Shown in pieces: positions 8,420 through 17,761 of a stretch of DNA of 24,357 bases (positions are counted from its first letter, which is position 1; every line of letters begins with the position of its first letter). The notes beneath the pieces were generated by a model. That model saw only the letters and a list, made by a program, of their open reading frames with translations, did not search any database and was not told where the DNA came from. A program made the translations under genes and the position numbers. The stretch is taken from positions 1 to 24,357 of the forward strand of contig MU626520.1 in NCBI GenBank assembly GCA_025603075.1, read 5' to 3'. The DNA is from Neoconidiobolus thromboides FSU 785 (Eukaryota > Entomophthoromycota > Entomophthoromycetes > Entomophthorales > Neoconidiobolaceae).

Positions 8420-8508
8420 GTGGGGGTGTTTTTTAATTTCATTACTTTTCCACTTTTTAAGCGCTATTTATGGAAAGATTAGTAAAATTCTTAAAAAAAT
8501 AATCCCAA
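8420..8508 (-). repeat. Diverged solo repeat unit (copy D)
   Basis: The minus strand reads TTGGGATTATTTTTTTAAG, then AATTTTACTAAT, AAATAGCGCTTAAAAA and ACACCCCCAC, following copies A-C from end to end with more substitutions and small gaps. A second fragment of its outer end (AAGGGTGTTTTTTAATTTTT, 8531-8550) sits 22 bp further on, suggesting local duplication or a second broken copy. Confidence 0.7.
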
Positions 8509-8550
8509 CTGCTTTTGATTTTCAAAAACAAAGGGTGTTTTTTAATTTTT

Positions 8551-9342
8551 TGATTTTTTAATTTTTACTCAATAATATTTAAAAAGTAAGATGACAATTT
8601 TTTTAAGTTGTTATTCAAGTTTATTGATTTTGTAATTTATTATATATTTTTATTGATTCAATAATTATTTTTATATGAAGTTACATTAAAACATTAGGTT
8701 TTATCTGATATCCGGTTACAATATTTTCATCTTATTAATATGCCATTAAAGTATAAGTTTATGTAACTTGGTATTTAAAGGTTAAGTAGAGTTAGTAAAA
8801 TTTATAAAGTATAAGCATTTTTTTTGCCTAAATACCATATTTTATTAATCAATTGAAATGGATTAAGGTAATAACTTAACTCAATCAAGTAAAAGTTATT
8901 GAGATGTGACTGCTTTGTATGACCTTATGGGTGATATATTTAGTAATTTCTAGAATGGAGAAAACTGGTGGGAGTATAGTTTATTATCAGATTTTAACAA
9001 CAAAATGGCCAAATAACCAAATATGATTGGCATGTTGCATCGTTTGAGCGTCTAATTACTATTTAATTGAACAAAAATATTAATAGATTTTTCTAGCTAT
9101 AGCGAGAATGACTCATGGATTATAAAGATTTGTTAAATTGGCGTTACTTTGCTTTATTCTATACCAAATTCTAAAGCGTTATTGGCTAATTTCAATGAAA
9201 CTTTAGGTAATAAAGGCTTTTGATATGCTAAAGAAGATTTGGAATACAAAATACAGTTCTAACATTGATTATGCTGAGTATTATGGACACCACCAAAAAA
9301 TATCGATGGAATCTAATTCGTTAAATCAGATTTGAGTTATCA
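8551..9342. other. Intergenic, no supported gene
   Basis: Sequence between the fourth repeat copy and the promoter of the 9444 gene. Some stop-broken stretches near 8900-9250 read like protein over 20-30 codons, but none is long enough to separate from chance in AT-rich DNA. Confidence 0.5.
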
Positions 9343-9350
9343 TATATAAA
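9343..9350 (+). promoter_or_regulatory. TATA-box candidate for the 9444 gene
   Basis: TATATAAA, 94-101 bp upstream of the ATG at 9444, followed by pyrimidine-rich sequence. A typical core-promoter arrangement, but based on motif and distance alone. Confidence 0.45.
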
Positions 9351-9443
9351 AGACGTGACTTTTATTTTTATCATTATTTTTAACTTTTATCAAATACAAA
9401 CACCAATACATCAAGCAATTAAATTTTAATAACTATTAATAAA

Positions 9444-9818
9444 ATGATAGAAAGGGAAAAGTATTTAAAAGAAACAAAGATTAAACAGGCGAATTTATCA
9501 CTTGTCGTTGAACAACGTAAACAAGAAAACCGAAAAAAAATTGATCATGCTAACCGAGAGCTCCATCAGAGCAAACCTAATGAGTCTAAATATACCAAAA
9601 AAAGATCTGTATCTTTTGATTTATCTAAAAATCAAATCCAAGTATTACCATCCATGAAAGCTATTAAAAGTACCATTAAACACATGGAAGAAGTCAATAT
9701 GTTAGAACATGCTAACTTTTCTACTTTATCTTTGACTGTAAAGCCTTCCTCTATAATTCCTGGCTCCTCATGCTTACCAAAATCATCTGCTCTTAAGCCG
9801 ATGAATTTGATTTTCTAA
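9444..9818 (+). CDS. Small basic protein of unknown function with RVxF-like motif
   Basis: Intronless 124-aa reading frame; its ATG has a good context (ATAAAATGA). Residues 1-50 are highly charged, Lys/Glu/Arg/Gln-rich and probably a helix or coiled coil. K-K-R-S-V-S-F-D-L-S-K-N-Q follows at about 52-64 and contains an R-S-V-S-F stretch fitting the PP1-docking consensus [RK]-x-[VI]-x-[FW]; similar V-x-F-x-L-x-x-N strings occur in some nucleolar proteins. The C-terminus is Ser/Pro-rich. No family recognised. A TATA candidate upstream and a 3' stem-loop favour a real gene, but the frame is short. The function is unknown and the PP1 link is only a motif match. Confidence 0.6.
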   Translation: MIEREKYLKETKIKQANLSLVVEQRKQENRKKIDHANRELHQSKPNESKYTKKRSVSFDLSKNQIQVLPSMKAIKSTIKHMEEVNMLEHANFSTLSLTVKPSSIIPGSSCLPKSSALKPMNLIF

Positions 9819-9826
9819 GACTGGCT

Positions 9827-9855
9827 CCTTCCTTTTGATTGTTAAAAAAGGAAGG
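9827..9855 (+). terminator. 3'-flank stem-loop after the 9444 gene
   Basis: CCTTCCTTTT (9827-9836) pairs perfectly with AAAAGGAAGG (9846-9855) around a 9-nt loop, starting 8 nt after the stop codon. A 10-bp stem this close to a stop would fold in the 3' UTR. Whether it acts in 3' end formation or mRNA stability cannot be told. Confidence 0.45.
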
Positions 9856-10607
9856 GCAAACTTGGTTATAAGTAATAAAGACTTATTATAAAACTACTTT
9901 TATTTATTTAAAATATTAATTATTTACTTTGTTGCTGAAATTATAATTTTTTGGGGTAATGTTTTATGGTTTATCAGGTACAATATTTAACGTCAACCGG
10001 TATATATACCCAATAGATTTAAAGTTACAGTTTTTAAGAAAATTTAGATAATTAGTGCTATTATTGTAATTATGTTATTATCAGTTGTATTATAAAGGGG
10101 TACATAATTGTTAGTCAAAGCAGTTAAGAAACACTTTTACAACTTAGTTTGTGTTAGAGCTGTATGCTTAAAAGGAGGTTATAACAAAAGAGATTTTTTC
10201 ACTTATAATTAAATTTTTAATAGTACTATTTAACAAGTTTTTTGTTCGAACAACTTTAATTGGGAACTAATAAATTTCCCGCACCTATTCTGTAAATATA
10301 TTTTACCTGTTTTTTATTTTCAAAATAGTTTCAAATAGCAGTATTATGTTATTTAGATAAAGCATATCTATATTCATTTATTATACTCCCATTTCTAATA
10401 TTTAGTTGTCTATACGATTTTTTATATTTTTAATAAACTTTCATTATGATACTATAAGTTGACCATCTAATTTAAATCTAAATTTAAATTTGAACTTTTA
10501 GTTATATACAAAAATGGTATTTTAGAGCTATTTACTCAAATCAAATAATTGTCTTTATTTTTATTAAATCGTCAAATCAATTCTTAAATAGCATCAATTT
10601 AATTAAC
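9856..10607. other. Intergenic, no gene seen
   Basis: AT-rich spacer, including the promoter side of the three-exon gene at 10608. A TACTCCCAT string near 10384 resembles one end of the repeat family, but the sequence beside it does not align. Nothing else supported. Confidence 0.6.
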
Positions 10608-11991
10608 ATGCTAAGCAAAGAAGAACTAGACCAAATGTTACTACATATGAAGAATCATGTAGACTGGGGATATGGAGAAGACCCACTTAAGATTATCCAA
10701 GAGAGTTTGAAAACTCATTTTAATTGGAAACTTTGGCTCGATTTAATTAAACAATTCATTCCAAATATTCATTTGAAGTTAAAAGATTTACATTTACCAG
10801 ACATTCATCAAGATGGTGATATCTTTGAACTTGAATTAAAAAACATATTTTTAAAAGAACTTTTCTTTGATACTAGAAATGTGGACGTCACCTTTAAGAA
10901 TGATAAAGATAACCGCAAACGACTAATATTTAAATTGTAAGAAAATAATCTTATTTAGAATATTGACTAAAGTTTTGAAAGTGATGATATACGGCTAACT
11001 GCATTAAACATTGAGTTTAATTTTGATAAAAAGAGCGGTATTCCACGTTTTAAAGAGGTATTTTAATTTAATATACAAGGTAATTCTCAATTTTTAGAGT
11101 GGTAAACTAGATATTATACTGCCCGAAAAAGGCTTAGCAATTGAAATGATATTAGAACTTGAGCCAGATTTACCATTAATTTTACATCAAATCAAAAACT
11201 TTGTATTAGATGATAAGGAACCTTATTCTCCAGGTTTGGGTAATGGTGTGGATGAAGATTTATTTGGAAAGATCCTTGATATGCAGTGGGAAATGAAAGA
11301 TGAAAAAGACATAAAGGAAGATTTGATAAAACCAGAGGACTTGGAAAAGGTAGATGATTTTTCAGACATATTTTCCGAGAATGTTTTTGAAGAGAATAGT
11401 ATAAATCAAGAAATAACTATTGATAAAGTAGAGGAAAATTGGATAGGTGATTTAACTTTACTAAACCCTCAGGATATAAATAAAAGTGATGAAAAGGATC
11501 AGTCAGAAAGTGATAGCGTAAATAAGGAGATCAAAAACATATTAAGTGTTTTAGAAAATGAAGAAAAGAAAGTAAAAGATGCGCCAAGTTTTTGGGCTTG
11601 GTTAAAAGGTGACATCGAGGTTGATATGGATTTAAATGAGAGATCTAATGGTGAAAGTAAAAATCAGAATGATAAAGAAAACATTACAAATGATAATGAT
11701 GACGAAAGTAACACTATATTGGAATCAAATCAGGCTATTTCTGAACAATTAAATGCAATAGATTTGATGAAAGAAGATGGAAAAACACCTTCGTCTTCAA
11801 CAAGTATATCGAGTTGTAAAGTGGGAGTAGGTTCAATAAAATCAACAACGGGTAGTGAAAATATAAAGGATCCTCAAGTTACTGACCAAAAAGAGCAAAA
11901 TTCATTATTAAACCAAATGGTATCTTCAGTTGAGATTATACCGAAAGTATACCAAGTTAAAGCAAAGTTACATGCGACAAAAAGAGAGTAA
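10608..11991 (+). CDS. Unknown protein: possible TULIP-like (BPI/LBP-like) domain plus acidic tail
   Basis: Three exons: 10608-10936, 10973-11057 and 11098-11991, with introns of 36 and 40 nt (GTAAGA..CTAAAG; GTATTT..TTTTAG). The product is 435 aa. The joins keep frame and pattern across both junctions. Residues 1-45 are helical. Residues ~48-200 alternate hydrophobic and polar residues in long amphipathic strands (I-H-L-K-L-K-D-L-H-L, L-T-A-L-N-I-E-F-N-F, then S-G-K-L-D-I-I-L and a G-L-A-I-E-M-I-L-E-L strand). This resembles half of a TULIP lipid-binding barrel of the BPI/LBP type. Residues ~200-410 are Asp/Glu/Asn/Lys-rich and disordered, with an F-W-A-W-L patch at 303-307. No signal peptide is visible. 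The gene model is fairly secure; the fold is a guess from pattern and the function unknown. Confidence 0.65.
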
Positions 11992-12322
11992 ATAATAGAA
12001 TATCACTAACTTTACGTAACTAATTAAACAATTATAGTAAATTATATAGGTTTTTAACTCCACTCATAAACCATTTATTAAAGAGGCATTTGCAAAATAG
12101 TATACACCAAGTTATACAGGTAACAAAGTTACTACTAACTAAATCTAAATATAATCTAAATTTTTAAGAAATCTATAAAACTATGGTTAAATCAAGTTAT
12201 GGCTATGGCATATCAAAAATTTCAAACTGTTATGAAATAATTTAATTTATAAATAAAAAATTGATATTGTTATTATTATTATTAAATCCTCTTGTTTTTA
12301 TTATTAGCACTAAAAACTTAAA
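11992..12322. other. Convergent intergenic spacer with (TTA)5
   Basis: 3' flanks of two convergent genes. It holds a (TTA)5 microsatellite at 12270-12284 and otherwise AT-rich sequence without a recognised feature. Confidence 0.6.
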
Positions 12323-14407
12323 TTAAGCGGAGTTTAAGTTATAAAGTTTAGGTTGAATTAAATCATTTAATACACCTTCAACTAAAGTTTTGACAGTTTC
12401 TTTAAGTTTTGTATATTCTTCTTCCAATTTACTAAATTCGAACTCTTTAATTTGAGAAGTTTGGCATAACTCGGAATAATATTTTAATTTAGGTTCTGTA
12501 CCACTAGTTCTTAAAGTTAATACTAAAGTTGATTCGTTGTGTCTTAATTGGAATGTAATCATCTGAGTGGATGCAGATACCGGTAAATCGGGCTTGAGAT
12601 TAGATTTAGAGCTATCGTGGCCAATTGTTAAATCTCTGACATTAACAATTTCTAATCCACCAGCTGATTTAGGATAATTTAATTCTGTTGATTCGTTAGA
12701 TGAGTATCTGATTCGATTGAAAATCTTATCAAATATAGTTGCATCATTACAGAAGTAATAGGAATTATAGTCAACAAATACATTATATCTAAGTTAACTT
12801 AATTAGTACAATATAGGTTATATAAACAACCCATTACCTATGATATAGCTCCATGAGATAAGAATAAACTGATTTGTTTTCATTATTTAGCCTTGTAGCT
12901 AATTCAACAAAAGTAACCATAGCTGATATACCATCTTTATCTTTTACCATATCACCTACCATGTAACCTATAGCTTCTTCAAATGCAAATAATGGCTTTT
13001 TGCCTTCTTTTTCTAAGTCCATGGCAGCATTACCCATCCATTTAAATCCAGTCAAAGTCTCTTTAAATTGAAAGCCTTCTTTCTCACCCATAGAAGAAAT
13101 CATTTTTGATGATACAGTACTTGCAATCATTACTGCATTTGATTCTTTAAATTTATTTAGAGATGATTAATATATTGCTACTATCATCTTACCTTTTCCT
13201 CTATGTTTTTCCCATACTTGTGCAGCTAATAAAGTACCAATTTGGTTACCAGTATATTGAATCCATCTGCCATCAGATAGCTTTTCAGCACATGCAAAAC
13301 GATCAGCATCAGGATCATTAGCTAAAACATATTGTGCTCCTTCTTTCTCAGCTTGTTCTAATGCTAAGTTTAATGCACCTTTTTCTTCTGGATTTGGGAA
13401 TGGCACAGTTGGGAAATCTGGATCACAATCATACTATATGCTGTTAAAATTTTGTATTGAGATCATGGAATCTATTACCTGTTGTGCGACCTTAATAAAT
13501 TTGTCTTCTGGAACATTGAACTTTTCAAATGCGAATTTAGCAGCTGGGCCACCTACTCCATGCATGGCAGTATAAACAAATTTTGGAATAGCCGAAAATT
13601 TATTATTTAAATCGGCATCAAACATTGATAATCCCTTTAAGTCTTCAAAATATTTTTCATAAATACTCTTGTAAGGATCGGTGCATAAATCAGAATCATC
13701 ACATAATGAGGTATCCCAACACCAAGGCATTGCATTATTTTCTATTTCTTTAGCAATTCCCTTATCATGAGGTTCAACAATCTGGCAGGCATTTTCCCAA
13801 TAAACTTTATATCCATTATCTAACTTTGGATTATGAGAAGCTGTAATCATAACACCACATGCTGCACCTAATTCTTTGATACCAAATGGTACTAATGGAG
13901 TGTGAACAAGTTTGCTATATAAATAGACTTTAAAGCCCTTAGTTAAGAAGGCAGCAGCAGTTAACTTGGCGAATCTTTCTGAATTATAACGATGATCATA
14001 ACCAATCACAATTCCTCTTGATAAAGCGTCTTTAACTGTCTTACTTACATATTCACTTAAACCTTGACTTGCTTGTATAACAGTCAAATCATTCATTCTG
14101 GAAAAACCTCCTTCCATTCTAGCACGTAATCCTTTATTTTAAATTAGTTGAAATAAATAGGTTGAAATTTTAAATTACCGGCAGTCCCAAATGTAATAGG
14201 TTCTCTTAATAACTCTTCTAATTTTTGGAAGTTTTGCTCTTTTAATAAGTCATCTATATACTTTAAAGTAGTTGGATTCTAAAAGAGTATAAATACAGTA
14301 AAGAAACATAATAGTATACTTACTTTATCTAAACGCATCCATTCTTTAGCTAACTCTTGGATAGTTGAATCCTTAAAGTTAATTTTATATTGTTGAATTC
14401 CACTCAT
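12323..14407 (-). CDS. PGM2: Phosphopentomutase / phosphoglucomutase (PGM2 type)
   Basis: Six exons on the minus strand: 14324-14407, 14179-14278, 13479-14131, 13193-13433, 12838-13144 and 12323-12788. The introns are 45, 47, 45, 48 and 49 nt, all GT-AG, and the phases fit. The product is 616 aa, a usual length for the alpha-D-phosphohexomutase branch with human PGM2 and yeast Pgm3/Prm15, which interconverts ribose-1-P and ribose-5-P and also acts on glucose phosphates. Motifs in order: FGTAGLRARM (58-67); catalytic phosphoserine loop TASHNP with Ser160; metal loop DPDADR (319-324); sugar-binding FEEAIGY (414-420); phosphate-binding RTSGTEPK (555-562). No targeting signal is seen, so it is probably cytosolic. 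It is divergent from SGF29. Symbol follows human naming; yeast PGM2 is a different enzyme. Confidence 0.95.
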
Positions 14408-14993
14408 TGAATTTTCTAAAAGTATTTTTGATGCTTTTTTAAACTTTTTATATCCTTGAAATTGGAAAAATTTGATTGGTGAACAAAATTATACATTTTT
14501 TATTAATAAATTTTAAAATAATCACATCCTGTGAAAATATGACTTAAATTATTTGTAAATAATTGTTCTCTAATAAATTATTGTAATACTTTCAAACATG
14601 TTGACAGTTTGAATTGCTTTATATATTGATTTTAGAAATAATCTAGAAGTGAGTGACGTTTTTAAATATACATTCAAATGATGTAATTTATCATTTTATA
14701 AGTTTGAGTCAAATAATGTGGGCTTTGGTGTATAGTTCTATAGTCTTTTTATTTATTTAAATGATCTAAAAGAGGATTCTAGATAGTACTAAAGAATATG
14801 CTCTATTATAAGTAATACATTATTTATGATATTATTTTATTTATCAAATAAGTAACTTTATATGATTCTAATTGGTTGAAAACAACCCAATTTTTCAAAA
14901 ACGGAATTTGAAACCAAAGAACGAACTGCCAATCAAAAGCGCTTTATAGTCTCCACAATTGAAGCTAACCATTACAGTTTAAAAATAAATAAA
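14408..14993. other. Divergent intergenic region between PGM2 and SGF29
   Basis: 586 bp separate two start codons on opposite strands, so both promoters must lie here. AT-rich; no single element stands out. Confidence 0.6.
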
Positions 14994-16224
14994 ATGGATG
15001 AAGGAAACCGGTATACTCGCTCAAAGCATATGGATAATCGAAAAGATTTAGTAATATGGGAAAGATTCAATAATAATATATCTACTTTGAAATCACTTCG
15101 AGTTGAAAATGATGCATATTTACTTGCTGTTAGAGAATTTAAAACAAAAATGGATGAAACAACAGGTAATGAAAAAAAAAAAAAGATCTTAGTTTGTTAA
15201 CTGTTTTTAGTCCCAGAAACTAAGTTAAAGAATGAAAAGAGATTTATCAGTTTGATTAAAGAAAGCAAGCTTTCAAATAAGAGGATAAGAGAGTAAATAT
15301 AAAACTAGATTTCAGAAATTGTCTTGCTTATAAATTTGTAGAAAAATTCAGGAACTAAGAGAGGATATTAAAATAATTGAAATTATGCGTGATAGAGATG
15401 ATTATAGTATAATACCAGGTAACAAGTAAATGATACAATAATCTATAATTCTAAGTTTAATAGAGATTGGATCGATTTCAACTCAAAAAAGAACTATTAA
15501 TCATAAAGAGCAAGCTATTAAGCATGAAAAACCATTTAGTAAATCTAGAAAGTTCGATATATTAGAATTAAAATTGAAGTTTACTAAAAGCATTTTAGAA
15601 CTGTCCCACAAGCAATAGGATTTATTCCAAATGGTTCAAAGGTATTTGCTTTGCTTAATATACAGAATTGATGTTAACAGCATAGGGTCCAGGTGGTTGC
15701 TAAAATGGTTGATTCTGATGACCCTAACCAAGAATGGATACTTGCTAATGTAATTCATTATTATCCAGAAAAAAATAGGTAATATAAAATGGTAAAATTC
15801 TACTAAAGTTTTAAATATAACATTTAGATATCAAATCGAAGACGCAGAAGTGGACGATGATGGGCAAAAAACGTAACTTTTTATTTTAATTTTAAATCTA
15901 AGTATTAAGTAGTTTAGTAAATATATACTACCAACAAAGTATGTAATTCCACTTGAAACAAAAGAATTAAACCATGAGTTTCCTGTTGGTCATGAAGTTT
16001 TAGCTTTATATCCCAACACCACTTGCTTTTATAAAGCTACTGTTAAAGCTCTTCCTTCTCAGGTATTCATTTCAAAAGAACATAATATTAATTAATAATA
16101 TTTTTAATAGAATCGCAGTAAAGGACATCACTTGAACCATTATATGGTGTTATTTGAAGATGATGACGATACTGAACGTTGGGTTGAGAAAAACATGGTT
16201 TTAGATATGCCAAATATTGTATGA
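14994..16224 (+). CDS. SGF29: SAGA-associated factor 29 (tandem Tudor, H3K4me reader)
   Basis: Nine exons: 14994-15165, 15211-15292, 15342-15425, 15466-15538, 15591-15641, 15681-15778, 15828-15872, 15918-16062 and 16111-16224. Introns are 39-52 nt and the product is 287 aa. SGF29 is a SAGA HAT-module subunit that binds H3K4me2/3 and helps target Gcn5. Residues ~25-125 are coiled coil. The SGF29 double Tudor starts near 140, with V-A-K-M-V-D-S-D-D and E-W-I-L-A-N-V-I-H-Y. The second Tudor has the LALYPNTTCFY and VLFED motifs. Tyr233, Tyr240 and Phe265 match the aromatic cage, and an acidic E-D-A-E-V-D-D-D segment lies where the family binds the H3 N-terminus. The exon 4, 5 and 6 borders rest on AAAAG and AACAG acceptors chosen to keep frame. 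Intron 1 contains a run of 13 A. Confidence 0.92.
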
Positions 16225-16803
16225 AGTTGCTTTTTTCATTTTTGTTCTTATTACCCTGCTCATTATTTAATTGTGTTTATTATTTAAACAGCTCGACTTT
16301 TATCCTATTTTTAAAGTTATTATATTTTTATCCAGTGACTTTGGAAATAGAGGCTACCTTTGCAATCACTCTTTTACACCAAATAAACAAAGCGATAGCT
16401 GCTCATTATTTCGATTATTTTGTAATACTTATAAAAGTTAAATTACAATGTTATTTATCAAATTCGGTGGAAAGTAGGCGTACAAATCATGCTATTATAA
16501 GATATAATAAATTCTTAAACACTTTACACTAAAAACTAGTAGATATGTTATTACAACTTATATTATAGCTTAATGGCCTTTATATATTATAGTATTATTA
16601 GCTTATATATTTTGCCATAATATTCTGAATTATTTTTGATAACTGTAAATTATAAAAAATTTGTATATGAGGTAAAAGGAGGCCGAAATCTGGCTTTACA
16701 TTATTATTTGCTCATGACCTAAAAGGTTATCAATAATGAATTTATTTTAAAGAATAATTAGGCATTCAAATATATAAATATAACAAAAGCTTAAGATCTA
16801 TAT
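16225..16803. other. Convergent intergenic spacer
   Basis: 3' flanks of SGF29 and AK6. An AT-driven hydrophobic open frame begins at an ATGA overlapping the SGF29 stop (16221) and runs to 16532. It has no domain or promoter and is not annotated as a gene. Confidence 0.6.
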
Positions 16804-17420
<617 letters not shown>

Positions 17421-17761
17421 TTCTGTTTGATAACAAAAAAATTTTATGCTTTGATAGATTTCATTAATTTACGCAGCACTAAATTGACTTTATGCTTTTA
17501 TCTGTTAAATAAGCATAATTGATATATATTATATTAGTACAACGACGATAGCAGTGGTAGTAGAAACGAGCTTGTAGTCTCTATGAGCATACATAAGCGC
17601 GTATTACTAATCCTGTATTGATTTGATAGTATGAAATCTTAAACGATATATAAATGTTTGTAGCTTAGGAACTATGATTTCACAAAATTTGCAACTAATA
17701 AAAAGTGTCAAAAATTTCTCATAAACTTACCTTTATTTTTGAAAAGGAAATAATAGCCAAT
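17421..17761. promoter_or_regulatory. Bidirectional promoter region AK6/SUP35
   Basis: 341 bp between two divergent start codons. TATATAAA at 17646-17653 lies 109-116 bp upstream of the SUP35 ATG and is the best TATA candidate. No clear TATA was chosen for AK6. Contains no gene. Confidence 0.5.

Noticed and set aside
8900-9250. Stop-broken stretches reading like protein (for example E-N-W-W-E-Y-S-L-L; V-T-L-L-Y-S-I-P)
   Set aside because: Short runs in different frames with several stops; cannot be told from chance, and no family was recognised, so not called a pseudogene.
10384-10392. TACTCCCAT resembling an end of the repeat family
   Set aside because: The adjacent ~100 bp does not align with the repeat unit; a 9-base match is not enough.
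16221-16532. 103-codon hydrophobic frame starting at an ATGA overlapping the SGF29 stop
   Set aside because: Phe/Leu/Tyr-rich as expected from AT-rich DNA, no domain, and located in the 3' flank of SGF29.
17705-17761. N-terminal extension of SUP35 from a GTG
   Set aside because: Not a normal eukaryotic start; the ATG at 17762 gives the expected N-terminus before the PAM2 motif.
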